DNA of 64,000 nt from Bin87 sp965220095 (lineage in GTDB: Bacteria; Chloroflexota; Dehalococcoidia; Lucifugimonadales; UBA3495). The number at the start of each line of letters is the position of its first letter. Positions within the stretch are counted from its first letter, which is position 1. Under the pieces are notes generated by a model. The model had not been told where the DNA came from and ran no database searches. It saw nothing but the letters and a program-made list of their open reading frames with translations. Shown piece by piece: positions 1-8,874 of the stretch. Where the stretch lies: contig CBDCPD010000003.1 of NCBI GenBank assembly GCA_965220095.1, positions 248,001 through 312,000 of the forward strand. The letters run 5' to 3'. The position numbers were made by a program, and so were the translations under genes.

Positions 1-831
1 CTGACCCGGTCCGAAACGGCCCGGTTGCGCGAGTTCCGAGACGGCCATCATCCGGCCTCCCAGACCCCTGGCGACCCCGGGGCGTCGCTTCTGGCCGCGG
101 CGGCGCGCGCTGCCCTGGCGACGCGCCAGCGGTCGCAACGGCTCGAGCGGGTGGCGAACCTTCTGCAACGCTCCGGCCTTTCCCACGAGGAGGGTCGCGA
201 GTTGCTGCTGCGGGCCTGGGAGACGGCGGTGGCGCGTCAACTGGGCGATGTGGGCATCGACCTGGACCGGGAGGCCGCGCTGCTGTGCTACGCCCGGCAT
301 TTCGACCTGGACGATGGCGAGCTGGACCATCACGGGATGCTGCGCCAGTTCGTTCAGGGCGCTGCCATTGCCGAAGCCACGGCCGGTCTGGTACCCCAGC
401 GCATGAATGTTCCAGAAGGTGCGCCCGCGTCCGCACTACTGCGCAGGTCGGAGCAGCTGGTGTGGCTCTTTGACGACGTGGAGTGCTGCCTGGGCCAGCT
501 GCCTCCGGAGCCGTCGCCGACCATCACCGGCGTGGCGGCCCCGGACCGGAATCTCCCCTATTACCGGCCCCAGTCGTTCGTGGACCGCCGGGCGCCGGAC
601 CAAGGCTGGGAATCCGTGGCGCGGGGCCAATTGGCGGTGGCCAGCGAACACCTGCATTTCCGTGGACCGGACCTCAGTATCCGGTTGGCCTACGGCTCGG
701 TGGCGCATTGGGAGCCGTACCACGACGGCATCGGCGCCGTGCCGCGCGCCCAGCCCAACCGCCTGGTGGTTTTCCGCAACGGCGACGGCTGGTTCATCTA
801 CAACCTGACCCGCAACCTGGCAGCCCCGTAG
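1..831 (+). CDS. C-terminal part of an unknown protein with a PH-like domain
   Basis: The frame is open to the left edge, so the true start probably lies outside the window; a TTG at 25 is the only start-like codon near the edge. The visible protein has an Arg/Ala-rich helical N-terminal half. Its last 70 residues read like a bacterial PH/GRAM-type fold (a GQLAVASEHLHFRG strand pair, then IRLAYGSV and the YHDGIGAV turn). Such domains bind lipids or proteins, but no function can be assigned here. No partner gene is visible. The stop is followed by about 350 bases without a convincing gene. Confidence 0.55.
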   Translation: MTRSETARLREFRDGHHPASQTPGDPGASLLAAAARAALATRQRSQRLERVANLLQRSGLSHEEGRELLLRAWETAVARQLGDVGIDLDREAALLCYARHFDLDDGELDHHGMLRQFVQGAAIAEATAGLVPQRMNVPEGAPASALLRRSEQLVWLFDDVECCLGQLPPEPSPTITGVAAPDRNLPYYRPQSFVDRRAPDQGWESVARGQLAVASEHLHFRGPDLSIRLAYGSVAHWEPYHDGIGAVPRAQPNRLVVFRNGDGWFIYNLTRNLAAP

Positions 832-1178
832 ACCGCGACCATGCTCGGCGCCAACCGCACCCTGAGTCGCCCTTAACCGGTCGGATCGACCCATGACTAC
901 TGGTGAGAGCGGAGGGGATCGGTGAAGGGCCTGACATGGACGAATGGCAACCGGCCAGCGTGGCGCTAGCGACGCCGGACGCCGCACCTCGCCGCACTGT
1001 CGTCGGTAGGCATTTTCCCACTCCTCAACTGCCGACACGACGCCCTCGGTTATCCCCGGTGCAGAGCGTCGCTGAGTATGGATGCACTCCGCAATCTACC
1101 CGGTAGCGTCATTACACCTACCCGGTTCGTCGCCGACCCGGCAATCAGCCGGAATCCAAGGCCGGGTTGCCGGCATCG
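832..1178. other. Intergenic, no gene seen
   Basis: No supported gene. A short motif GGTAGCGTCATTA occurs at about 1103 and again as GGGTAGCGTCATTA at about 1784, so the two copies flank the small minus-strand gene between them. Its meaning is unknown. Confidence 0.4.
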
Positions 1179-1610
1179 TCAGCCGCCTTGCCGACCCGGA
1201 CGCCGCCGGTGCGGTCCACGTTCGCAGACCACGATCGCCGCCTCCTGCAATGCCTTCCCAGCCTCGATGGTCACCGCCGGATCCCCAGCGGCCTGGGCCG
1301 TGTCCAGCCGGAACGCCGCCCACCACAACCCCGACAGTGGATCGGGGTTGGCTCCGGCGACACCGGCCCAGGGCTGTTGCTGGGGTTGCCAGTTGGCGGC
1401 GACCCGGTGTTCCCGGGCCGCCGCCGTCATGGCCTCGGCGGCAGCCAACAGCTCCCCCAGCCGCGCTACCTCCTGGTCCGAAGGCGGACCATCCTCGCCG
1501 GACCCACGACGCACCAGTGCCCGTTTGCCGTACCGCACGGCCGCCCTGGCCAATCGCGCCCGGGTCCGGGTGTGCGCTTTCCGCAGTTCAGGAATGCCCG
1601 CAGTGGTCAT
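1179..1610 (-). CDS. Hypothetical Ala/Arg-rich protein (143 aa)
   Basis: I do not recognise the family. The ATG start has a GGAG 8 bases upstream, and codon use is regular for this GC-rich DNA, which is why I keep it. The protein is basic and helical at the N-terminus. A central Gln/Pro stretch (WQPQQQPW) precedes a second helical segment, and the tail is Arg-rich. No membrane segment, signal peptide or catalytic motif is visible. It stands alone, with non-coding DNA on both sides. Confidence 0.45.
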   Translation of the reverse strand: MTTAGIPELRKAHTRTRARLARAAVRYGKRALVRRGSGEDGPPSDQEVARLGELLAAAEAMTAAAREHRVAANWQPQQQPWAGVAGANPDPLSGLWWAAFRLDTAQAAGDPAVTIEAGKALQEAAIVVCERGPHRRRPGRQGG

Positions 1611-2333
1611 TGGCTTACTCCGCGCTCCCTATTCCTTCCCAAATCTGATGATATTCTCACCAATCCTTCCCACTGACGTCAACCGCCTCTTGATCCGACA
1701 CCGCAACTGCCCTCCCGGAGCTTGGGGGTGTGCTCGGCGTCAAGGGTGATTCAGAGTGAACAATCAGCCCAATCTGCACGGGGTAGCGTCATTAATTTCA
1801 TCAGGCTGGGCCGGCAAGTCTATGATCAAGTCTGCAACCTCTCCCACTCGTAACGTAATCTAACGAGGGCTTCCGCGACTACGACACCCCGTTTCGCACC
1901 GGCGATGCCATCTGACGCGACCGGCGCGCGACACGCCTGGGCATACCCGCTCCGAGCCACCACAGTGCGGCGTAACACCTAACGACGCTGGGATTACGCC
2001 GGCGTTGGTTCCCGAGAACCTCCACCACCACGACATCCCATGCGCCGCGGCCACGCCTTCCGCAAACGGCCGGTCATCCCAGGTATGTCCACCTGGCGGA
2101 ACGGGGCGGCTGGAGCAGCTTACGGACTGGCCTTGCCCACTGTCTGACGGCGGCGCAGTATGGACACTCCGCTTTTCAGTAGGCTGGACCGCTGAAACGG
2201 GACACCAAAACACGCGCCCCATTCCCACGTCCCCGTCCCGTTGACGCGGTCGCGCCTCCGCCATCACGGTGCCGGATCGCTCCCCTCGCGGTGATGCCAC
2301 GCCAGTCGACGGCCGGTCAGATCCGCCTCCCGT
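1611..2333. other. Intergenic, nothing recognised
   Basis: About 720 bases with only short overlapping frames of poor codon quality. It contains the second copy of the GTAGCGTCATTA motif near 1786. I see no RNA gene or transposase remnant. Confidence 0.4.
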
Positions 2334-2687
2334 TCATCCACCATTTGGGTGAAGGTTTGCTATGACCTGGGTGGTGCAGCCCGCCAGATCTGACAACTCC
2401 CGATTGACCAGGTTCCGGTCCAGTTGCGCCTGCGGATCGAAACCGGGCACTCCCAACTCGGCCACCAACTGGTAGATTTCCTCGGTGCTGAGGACCCGCC
2501 CCTGATTCTCAGCCATCACCTGCACTATATGGGACCTCAGACTGGTCGCTGCTTTCGTCAACCGCAAACCTCCGTCGCAGCTCCCATAGAACGCTTGTCG
2601 CAAAGTCATTATAAGCATCATGCGCTCAGGGAAATCCAGAGCGGTACGGCAAGCCGGGTTGCGGTTCATACGCTCCAGCGTTGCCAC
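2334..2687 (-). CDS. Small protein with a winged-helix-like C-terminus
   Basis: The last 70 residues read as a small helical DNA-binding-like fold: a helix (LRSHIVQVMAENQG), a turn-helix (LSTEEIYQLVAELG), then a third helix (QLDRNLVNRELSDLAG). The N-terminal 45 residues are unlike any domain I know. The start is uncertain: GTG at 2687, ATG at 2669 and ATG at 2624 are all possible, and none has a good ribosome site. It faces away from the replication module downstream and could be a regulator of it, but this is inference. Confidence 0.4.
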   Translation of the reverse strand: MATLERMNRNPACRTALDFPERMMLIMTLRQAFYGSCDGGLRLTKAATSLRSHIVQVMAENQGRVLSTEEIYQLVAELGVPGFDPQAQLDRNLVNRELSDLAGCTTQVIANLHPNGG

Positions 2688-2881
2688 CCAGCAAAGCCGT
2701 CAAGTCCACCAGATTTGCCCACCCGGAAGCCTCAGCCCCATCCCTTTCGCTTTTTACTTGACAGATTATTAGATAACGACTACCTTTTCCCCATATCAGC
2801 AATGGTTGGCAACCGTTGCCCATCATCACCAACCGTCACGCATTGAATCTCTCCATTCCGTCCGTCCACTGGAGCTACGCC

Positions 2882-3115
2882 ATGCCTGCTACTTCACATC
2901 GCGCGAGGACGGTGCGCAAGACCGTGGCATTGGACCCGGAGACTTGGGAACGTTTCGATCGGATATTGACCCGCAAAGGCCTCAACGCCGCGGAGATGCT
3001 GCGCCTGCTTGTCGCAGACTGTGTTACCAGGGAAGAGCAGGCTATCATCGCCGATGACCACCACCAGATGCCCACCGTAAACGGAGCCATGGCCGTGGAT
3101 ACCCACCCACCATAG
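2882..3115 (+). CDS. Ribbon-helix-helix (CopG/Arc-like) regulator
   Basis: I chose the ATG at 2882 because GGAG sits 7 bases upstream; an earlier in-frame ATG at 2816 has no such site. The core RTVRKTVALDPETWERFDRIL followed by GLNAAEMLRLLVADCV is a typical RHH: a short basic strand, then two helices. Such proteins dimerise and bind operators or partition sites of plasmids and toxin-antitoxin loci. The gene sits just before the replication gene at 3479 and ends at a 9-bp inverted repeat. It is probably a copy-control or partition regulator of that module. Confidence 0.65.
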   Translation: MPATSHRARTVRKTVALDPETWERFDRILTRKGLNAAEMLRLLVADCVTREEQAIIADDHHQMPTVNGAMAVDTHPP

Positions 3116-3127
3116 GCGCATAGAAAA

Positions 3128-3161
3128 AGGCCAATCCTTCCCACTAAAGACTGATTGGCCT
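3128..3161 (+). terminator. Perfect 9-bp inverted repeat after the RHH gene
   Basis: AGGCCAATC (3128-3136) pairs exactly with GATTGGCCT (3153-3161), with a 16-base loop. It lies 12 bases after the stop of the RHH gene. There is no T-run, so it may be a terminator-like hairpin or a protein-binding site. Confidence 0.4.
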
Positions 3162-3239
3162 AGCCGCCCTACCCGCGAAGCAAGCACCCCGAAAGGGGTA
3201 CATCCAAGTCGTCTAAATAGACTATTGGGGGGGAATAGG

Positions 3240-3263
3240 GGTTGTGCTGAATATAACACAACC
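3240..3263. promoter_or_regulatory. Hairpin upstream of the replication initiator
   Basis: GGTTGTG (3240-3246) pairs exactly with CACAACC (3257-3263) around a 10-base AT-rich loop, and GGGAA...TTCCC extends the symmetry outward. Its position 215 bases before the initiator gene suggests an operator or origin element. This rests on position and symmetry only. Confidence 0.35.
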
Positions 3264-3478
3264 GCTTCCCTGTAACAAGCAGGGCAAGCCACCAGCAATC
3301 GCTGAATACCTTTCCGGATCAGGCGCACCAGTGCCCGGCCAGCAAGCCTCTGCTCAGGTATGGACAATCCTGGTTCATACTGCATTCGACGGCAGCTCTT
3401 GGTCATCTAGCCTGATGCCTGCTCCGATGACTCCAAGGTCTCTGACCCGCCTTTCGCCGGCCCGCTGAAGAGACTATC

Positions 3479-4636
3479 ATGCCGACGTCCCATGGATCCA
3501 CCGTTTCCACCACGGTCGCCGGCAAATCGTTCACGGCCTCGGCCTCTCCTCCACAATCCAACGTGGCTGAGCGCGTCTATCAAATCATAGATGACCTCTG
3601 TCTCCAAGCCTCAGGCCCGGTTTGGCTTTCCCAAAAAGAACTGGCCCAGACCCTAGAGGTGACGCCCCGAACCATCAACCGAGTCATCGCACGGTTGAAG
3701 CAATCCAAACGCCTCATCGTTACGAAAACCGGGGCAGATCTGTCGTATCTCACCTCCCGGGAGCCCGCCCAATTCCCGCTGGTAGCTGCCATCACCGCAG
3801 CGCCTTCTCCGAGATCCCGTTCCAGTGCCTCCAAACCTGTAACCCCGCCTCAGCCGGCTACGGCCAATAGACCTCAGATAGACACCCATACGATAGTTGA
3901 TGGTCAATCGCAAGACGCCGATACGACCGCCGATGGACCAGCAATGGACCAGGAATGGACAACCGATGGACAACCGATGGACAACCGATGGACCGGTGAT
4001 GGACCGGTGATGGACGCTCATACGACACCGGATAGTCAGCCGATGGACAGCCTTGCGAAACGCGATAATCAGCCGATAGAAGACCTAGACAAAAACCCGG
4101 CGATCTCCGTCTGGGAGCAGGCACTCGCTCAAATCAGCAATCAACTACCGCCCAGCGCTTTCCAGGAATTCTTTGCGTCCTCGGTAGGCGTCAGGTTCGA
4201 TGGTAATTCTCTCACAGTTGCCGTCCGGAACTCACGAGCTATCGAATGGCTGGAGCAGCCGCTTCACCAAGAGATTGCACAGACCTCCCTGAAACAGGTT
4301 AGCGGCCGAGAACTGAGTGTCGAATACCAGGAAGACCCTACGCTCGCTGTTGAGGCGCCACACGGTGTCGCTCTTTCTCAGAAAACGTCAGCGACACCTC
4401 TGAAGCTCTCCCCTTGCTCACAGTGCGGTCCCGATACCATGAGCCCCACCATGTGGCCCAGCCTCAAACGGCTATCCGGTGAGACCTACTACTGCCGCGG
4501 TGCCGGTGCGTGCTCCAGGCTCTGGAATAGCATAGTCGGTGAATTCCGTCCGCCAGGCGAGGAACAACTAGACCCAGAGGCCGCTAGAGACATGCTGCGC
4601 CGCGTCCTGCAAAACAGGCCACGCTTACATCATTGA
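3479..4636 (+). CDS. Plasmid-type replication initiator: HTH plus DnaA-N-like domain
   Basis: Residues 29-80 form a helix-turn-helix (ELAQTLEVTPRTINRVIARL). Residues 139-190 are a linker of repeated DGQPMD-like units. Residues 208-284 match the DnaA N-terminal interaction domain (ISVWEQALAQI ... VTVAVRN-like strand ... WLEQPLHQEI ... VSGRELSVEY). C313, C316, C339 and C345 form a zinc ribbon. In DnaA this N-domain contacts the helicase loader or helicase. Fused to an HTH it is typical of plasmid or phage initiators, and the next gene is a loader-like AAA+ protein, which fits. Start ATG at 3479 follows GAAGAG. I infer that it opens an origin nearby and recruits the loader. Confidence 0.7.
   Translation: MPTSHGSTVSTTVAGKSFTASASPPQSNVAERVYQIIDDLCLQASGPVWLSQKELAQTLEVTPRTINRVIARLKQSKRLIVTKTGADLSYLTSREPAQFPLVAAITAAPSPRSRSSASKPVTPPQPATANRPQIDTHTIVDGQSQDADTTADGPAMDQEWTTDGQPMDNRWTGDGPVMDAHTTPDSQPMDSLAKRDNQPIEDLDKNPAISVWEQALAQISNQLPPSAFQEFFASSVGVRFDGNSLTVAVRNSRAIEWLEQPLHQEIAQTSLKQVSGRELSVEYQEDPTLAVEAPHGVALSQKTSATPLKLSPCSQCGPDTMSPTMWPSLKRLSGETYYCRGAGACSRLWNSIVGEFRPPGEEQLDPEAARDMLRRVLQNRPRLHH
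3929..4050 (+). repeat. In-frame tandem repeats of CCGATGGACAA type
   Basis: Inside the initiator gene the motif CGATGGAC(AA/CC) recurs about seven times at 10-12 base steps, encoding a run of TDGQPMD-like units. The spacing is close to one helical turn, like plasmid iterons, so the array may serve both as coding linker and as a DNA-binding array. Confidence 0.55.
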
Positions 4637-4739
4637 TGGCTATATGCCTCGCGCGCGCATGCGCCGGCCGGCCCGGTTTATTAATTAATCTTCAAAAAAC
4701 AAGAATTCAACCCGGCCCGGGCCGGGCGAAACGAACACT
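4637..4739. other. Short AT-rich patch between GC blocks (origin candidate)
   Basis: A patch of about 30 bases rich in A/T (TTATTAATTAATCTTC then AAAAAACAAG) is framed by GGCCGGCCCGG on the left and CCCGGCCCGGGCCGGG on the right. It lies between the initiator and the loader gene. Such a melting patch beside GC palindromes could be a duplex-unwinding element, or simply a terminator. Low certainty. Confidence 0.3.
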
Positions 4740-6137
4740 ATGGAATCATTAGGCCAAATCTTGCTTCGAATGTCGACACGCAGCCGGTCGATTAGACAAA
4801 CTGAGGATGTCCCTCAGCAAGACAATCTTCCCTCCTCCCCGAGCTGTATGATTTGTGGCGATGTCGGTTGGTTGTCGCCCAATGTCCCCCTGATGCATCC
4901 TGAGTTTGGGCAGGCACGGCCGTGTACGTGCCTGGAGTCTCGCTCCAACCAGCTGTGTCGTACCATGGCGTTGGAACGGCCCAGCAATCTGGGAGCACGG
5001 AGACAGGCCACTTTCTCGAGCGCCAATCCATCAGGCCCAGGCGCTGATACTGCATCCCAACAGAAATTCACCGCGGCTTTGACCGCTGCGACCCGGTTTG
5101 CTGAGGATATGGTCGGATGGATCACTTTTGCCGGACCCAGCGGAAGCGGCAAAACTTACCTGGCCGCCGCCATAGCGAATCATCAGATTGACCGGGGTCA
5201 CCCGGCGTTGATGATCACCGCCTCTGACCTTCTGGATCAGCTCAGGAATGGCTTCGCAGAAGGCGCGGACGCAAGCTTCGTAGATATGTTCGATAAACTG
5301 CGCAATACTCCGCTGCTGATCCTCGATGATCTTCCGACCAGGCTTACGACGCGGTGGGGGCAGGAGCGACTCTTCCAATTAATGGCCCACCGCCATTCGG
5401 AACAGCTACCCACCGTGATCACGCTTCGCGGAGATCCGGAACAGGTCGATGATTTTCTGAGAACGCGGCTTGAGACAGCTGACGGCTTCGCCCGAATATA
5501 CACCCTGGGGCTAGTGGCGAACCTCGCGGCCCGGAACTTGGGCGTAATACCTGCCAATATGCGGGAGCGGATGACTTTCGAGGCGTTTCAGATCACCGCC
5601 AATGGTTCGCTAACGGAGGAGGAGCGCCGTGCCGTCTCAGGTACTCATGCGTACGTTCAGCGATGGGCCGAACGAAACCGTCCAGATGGTTGGCTACTAC
5701 TGCTGGGACCCTGTGGAGTTGGCAAGACCCATCTGGCAGTGGCAGCGGCCGTGGAACGTCAAAACCGGGGCGACGATGTTTTCTTCGCCACCGTTGCCGA
5801 CTTGCTGGATCAACTGCGCGGCACCTTCACTGAGGATAGTCCCATCGCCCACGCCGACATGATGCAGCGTATCAGAACCTCCCAGCTCCTGGTGCTCGAT
5901 GATATGGGATCCGAGCGCCATACACCCTTCGCGGAAGACAAGCTTTTCCAGATTGTCAACTACAGATATGAGGAGCGGCTGCCCACCATTGTCACGACAT
6001 CGGCATTTCCCGCGGAGCTGGACAATATGCGCCCGCGAATCGCGTCACGCCTGCTTGACAGCATGGTGGTCACCATGATGGTGATGGAGGGACCTGATTA
6101 TCGCCGGCGCCCAGTCGGCGGTACCTCCGCACGATAA
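4740..6137 (+). CDS. Tandem double-AAA+ helicase-loader-like ATPase (DnaC/IstB fold twice)
   Basis: DnaC/DnaI-type loaders are usually 230-300 residues with one ATPase domain; this one has 465 residues and two. C36, C39, C62 and C64 form an N-terminal zinc site. The first AAA+ domain has Walker A GPSGSGKT (132-139) and Walker B LLILDD (192-197). The second has GPCGVGKT (323-330) and LLVLDD (383-388), with a C-terminal Arg pair (RPRIASR) like an arginine finger. Both halves share the DLLDQLR motif, which points to internal duplication. It starts at ATG 4740 without a clear Shine-Dalgarno, 103 bases after the initiator. I infer that it loads a host replicative helicase onto this replicon. Confidence 0.75.
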   Translation: MESLGQILLRMSTRSRSIRQTEDVPQQDNLPSSPSCMICGDVGWLSPNVPLMHPEFGQARPCTCLESRSNQLCRTMALERPSNLGARRQATFSSANPSGPGADTASQQKFTAALTAATRFAEDMVGWITFAGPSGSGKTYLAAAIANHQIDRGHPALMITASDLLDQLRNGFAEGADASFVDMFDKLRNTPLLILDDLPTRLTTRWGQERLFQLMAHRHSEQLPTVITLRGDPEQVDDFLRTRLETADGFARIYTLGLVANLAARNLGVIPANMRERMTFEAFQITANGSLTEEERRAVSGTHAYVQRWAERNRPDGWLLLLGPCGVGKTHLAVAAAVERQNRGDDVFFATVADLLDQLRGTFTEDSPIAHADMMQRIRTSQLLVLDDMGSERHTPFAEDKLFQIVNYRYEERLPTIVTTSAFPAELDNMRPRIASRLLDSMVVTMMVMEGPDYRRRPVGGTSAR

Positions 6138-6191
6138 ACTTTAGCCATATACCAGTGTAAATGGCGGCAGTCGGAAGCGACTACTCAATTG

Positions 6192-6545
6192 TCAGCCGCG
6201 CACCACGCCATTGACTTTCTTGCGACGGCGCCTGCGCACCCCGCCGGTCCCGGGCTCTGCGACCGTTATGCCCTCTCTCTCGAGGTATTGTCTGATGGCC
6301 GCTTCTCCAATCTCGGAGAGGTTCATGCCTAGCTCCCACTCGGCGTTGTGCAGGGCATAACGGGTCTCGTCCCACAGGTGGAAAGTCGTCGGCGTTTTGC
6401 CCTCGGCAATCCTAGAGCGCGGACGCGTAGCCGCATCTTCGGTGGTCCCGCCGGTATCCGGCTGTGGCGTTGAGTCTGGAGTTGCCTGTTCGGCAGCCCG
6501 ACGTTCTTCACGGGACGGATAGCGGGTTTTTCTTTGCGTAGTCAT
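6192..6545 (-). CDS. RHH partner of ParA (ParB/ParG-like)
   Basis: This 117-residue protein has a disordered, charged N-terminal half. A predicted RHH/helical DNA-binding segment follows (TTFHLWDETRYALHNAEWELG, then LSEIGEAAIRQYLERE), and the tail is highly basic (RRRRRKK). Its start codon overlaps the stop of parA by four bases (ATGA), so the two are co-translated. Small RHH proteins beside a short ParA are the centromere-binding partner in type Ib plasmid partition (ParG or omega style). The N-terminal tail would then stimulate the ATPase. The assignment rests on context and fold. Confidence 0.65.
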   Translation of the reverse strand: MTTQRKTRYPSREERRAAEQATPDSTPQPDTGGTTEDAATRPRSRIAEGKTPTTFHLWDETRYALHNAEWELGMNLSEIGEAAIRQYLEREGITVAEPGTGGVRRRRRKKVNGVVRG

Positions 6546-7207
6546 ACAGCCTCAATCTCCTGTACTGTTCCTCCGACAGTTATCCCCAGTGCCTCGGCGA
6601 TCCACTGCCATAGGTCCTGTAGCTCCCGTGCGGCCGGACTATTGGGAGCCCATTCCGAAGCGCTCTGACCCCGATTCATGGCGTCGAGGTGCGCAACGCG
6701 AGACTGCACTAGTGCTGGGCACACGGGCAGTTCCATCGCCTCCAGCTCCTGTATTAACTCCTCGCGTCGCCGCCGTCCCGGCGACAGATTGTTGCCGACG
6801 AAAACCACCGGTAGCGACATCCGCCGGGCGATCCACGCAAAGTTGCTGGCGACCAGCAGGTCCGGCGCTCCCAGTCCGACCGGGCACAGTACCAGGTCCA
6901 TGCTGGCCAGCACCCGCTGCAGGGTGGCGCCCTCGCTGCCCGGCAGATCGCAGACGACGACGTCGTAGTCTCCCGAACCAGCAACATCGTTCAGCTCCTC
7001 AGCGCCGGCGACACTGACCTGACAGCGGCGAACCTCCCAGCCTGGCTCTTGCCGCAGGTATGCAACTCCGATGGCAGTTTCCTGAGGGTCGAAGTCCAGC
7101 AGCAAAGTACGCAATCCGCTGGCGTGTCCGCGTTCTGCCATCGAGTGGGCCAGCGTCGTTTTGCCGGTGCCACCCTTGAAAGATGCGAAACCAATGATGT
7201 GCGCCAT
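6542..7207 (-). CDS. parA: ParA-type partition ATPase
   Basis: At 221 residues it fits the short type Ib ParA class. The deviant Walker A is FKGGTGKTT (residues 10-18, with the signature lysine K11). Walker A' LLLDFDPQ and switch DLPGSEG are also clear. The start ATG has AGGAG 8 bases upstream. The operon order is parA then the RHH gene, with a four-base overlap. Upstream lies a 400-base non-coding region full of short CG-centred palindromes, a plausible centromere and promoter. It would position and segregate the replicon encoded next door. Confidence 0.85.
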   Translation of the reverse strand: MAHIIGFASFKGGTGKTTLAHSMAERGHASGLRTLLLDFDPQETAIGVAYLRQEPGWEVRRCQVSVAGAEELNDVAGSGDYDVVVCDLPGSEGATLQRVLASMDLVLCPVGLGAPDLLVASNFAWIARRMSLPVVFVGNNLSPGRRRREELIQELEAMELPVCPALVQSRVAHLDAMNRGQSASEWAPNSPAARELQDLWQWIAEALGITVGGTVQEIEAV

Positions 7208-7603
7208 TAATCGCTCCTAGCCATATATGCCGTTCCGTTTGATCGGAAGATAGCAGGAGGACACGTAGACGTGCTGATGAACCCACGTACTGAATTTTCA
7301 ACATTTCAACGCAATGGTAAGGGGCTTTATCCGTACGTCCACTTTTCGACGTGCTACTACGTCGACTCGTCGAAATCGTCGTACGTTAACGTACGAACAT
7401 GTCAATGTATTTATGCGCATATGCGTCAACGCACCTACGCATGAGGTCGTCATCGCGCGGACGTGCCATGGCAATCATCGAGAGCATGATCCGTCGTTCC
7501 GGGACGTAGTCCCAGGCGCTACGTTCCATTGGCGTCCGTTGCCGGTACTGCGTTGTCCAGCGCTCGCGCTGATGGAGTTCCGCTATTCAGGATCTACTCT
7601 AAT
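7208..7603. promoter_or_regulatory. Centromere-like region upstream of parA
   Basis: There is no gene here. The stretch is packed with short palindromes and repeats around CGTACG, ACGT, GTCGAC and TGCGTCAACGCA, for example TTAACGTACGAAC near 7387 and ATGCGTCAACGCAC near 7423. TTTCAACGCAA at about 7304 recurs at about 9520, and GCGTCAACGC at about 7425 recurs at about 9741. This motif density directly upstream of a parA-RHH operon is what a parS/parC site looks like. The insertion of tnpB and IS1380 debris seems to have split the region. Confidence 0.5.
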
Positions 7604-8850
7604 CTAACCAGCCCGCGCCGCGGGCTCGGTCAGCGGTAAAGCGTAATCCGTTGACGCTTCAACGACCACCGCCGGCGATGCCGGACTTACACGGTCTCCA
7701 CGTCCTGACACCGGGAATCTGAAACCCGGCCAGTTGCTTAAATTCATCGCGGCGTCCAGATCTCGCTCATTCAACGCTCCGCAACCGCTACACCGCCACT
7801 CCCGGTCAGAGAGTTTCAGATCATCGGTCTTCCATCCGCAATGAGCGCACAACTTCGACGACGCGAAGCACCGGTCCGCCTTCACGAACTCGGCGCCATA
7901 CCAGCCGCACTTGTACTCCAGCTTCGACAAGAAGCCAGACATCCCAGCATCGGCAATCGCTCGGGCGAGCTTACGGTTCCGCATCATTCCCGACACGTTC
8001 AGCGTCTCCACCACCACGCGCCACACGACTTGGCTATCGCCGTCGTAGTCTTGTGATGATTGTCATTCCGAACATTGACCACCCGAGTATGAAGTCGCCG
8101 TCACCTGGCGTACAACCGCTCGCGCCGGTTGGAGTGGCTGCTCCGGCCATGGACGTTCCGGCTGCGGGCGATGGCCTTGTCCAGCCTTCGCAACCGCTTC
8201 AAGCCGGTGGCCAGCGCCTTCGGATTCTCAACCGTCGTGCCATCCGAGCAAACCGCCATCGCGCCAACGCCCACTTCTACGCCAATGGTGGGACCAAGTT
8301 TCACCGGCGATGCCTGCTGGCCATCCTCGATGCAGAAGCAGGCGAACCACGTCCTAGCCGTCCGGTTGACGGTCACCTCACGGATGGACCCGCGGAACCG
8401 CAGGTCCTCCACCATTGCTACCCGGCCGATCTTCGGCAGGATCACAACCTTGCCGTCCACGCGAACCGTGGCAGGGCCGTTGTCCGCACGAAATCCCTGC
8501 TCGTGCCTCCGACGCTTGAACCTCGGGAACCCGACGCGGTGACCGGAACGCAGGCCAGCCTTCACGCGCCTGCGATGCGCTCCCCACGTGTCCGCCGCCT
8601 GACCCAAGTCGATGATGGCATACTTGGCAGCGTTCTGCGACCGCTTCGTGCCCCACGGCGCGATGATGCTCTTGACCACATTCCAGCGCGGCCGCAACGT
8701 CTGATCCGGCAACCACTCGCCAACGTCCAGACCGGCCTTGAACTCACCCACGGCCCAGTTGTAGGCGAACCGCGCATAGCCGGCGTGCTGGCTGAACAGC
8801 GACTCCTGCTCCGGTGTGGGCTTGAGCGCCACACGATGCGACCTCTTCAT
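7604..8850 (-). pseudogene. tnpB: IS200/IS605-family TnpB, broken by a stop and a frameshift
   Basis: The first part (8850-8101) holds the N-terminal TnpB domains (KRSHRVALKPTPEQ ... PRFKRRR ... GVEVGVGAMAVCSDG, the first RuvC motif). The second (8026-7604) holds RuvC and zinc-finger motifs (ETLNVSGMMRNRKLA, CAHCGWK ... CSGCG, RDLDAAMNL). Reading through, the frame continues past an in-frame TGA at 8101-8103 (RERLYAR stop RRLHTR...). A one-base loss near 8035 (TGTGGCGCGTGG) then forces the second frame. TnpB is a guide-RNA nuclease that helps its element persist; this copy cannot be complete. No TnpA is present. It sits between the two halves of the putative centromere. Confidence 0.85.
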
Positions 8851-8874
8851 CGCACATCCCCAGATTGGCTAGCT

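Noticed and set aside
3479..4636. Chromosomal dnaA
   Set aside because: It lacks the AAA+ and DnaA-box binding domains; only the N-terminal interaction domain is present, joined to an unrelated HTH.
8101..8103. Possible recoding of TGA (selenocysteine or read-through) in tnpB
   Set aside because: A second lesion, a frameshift 65 bases further on, and the Arg expected at this place make ordinary gene decay the better explanation.
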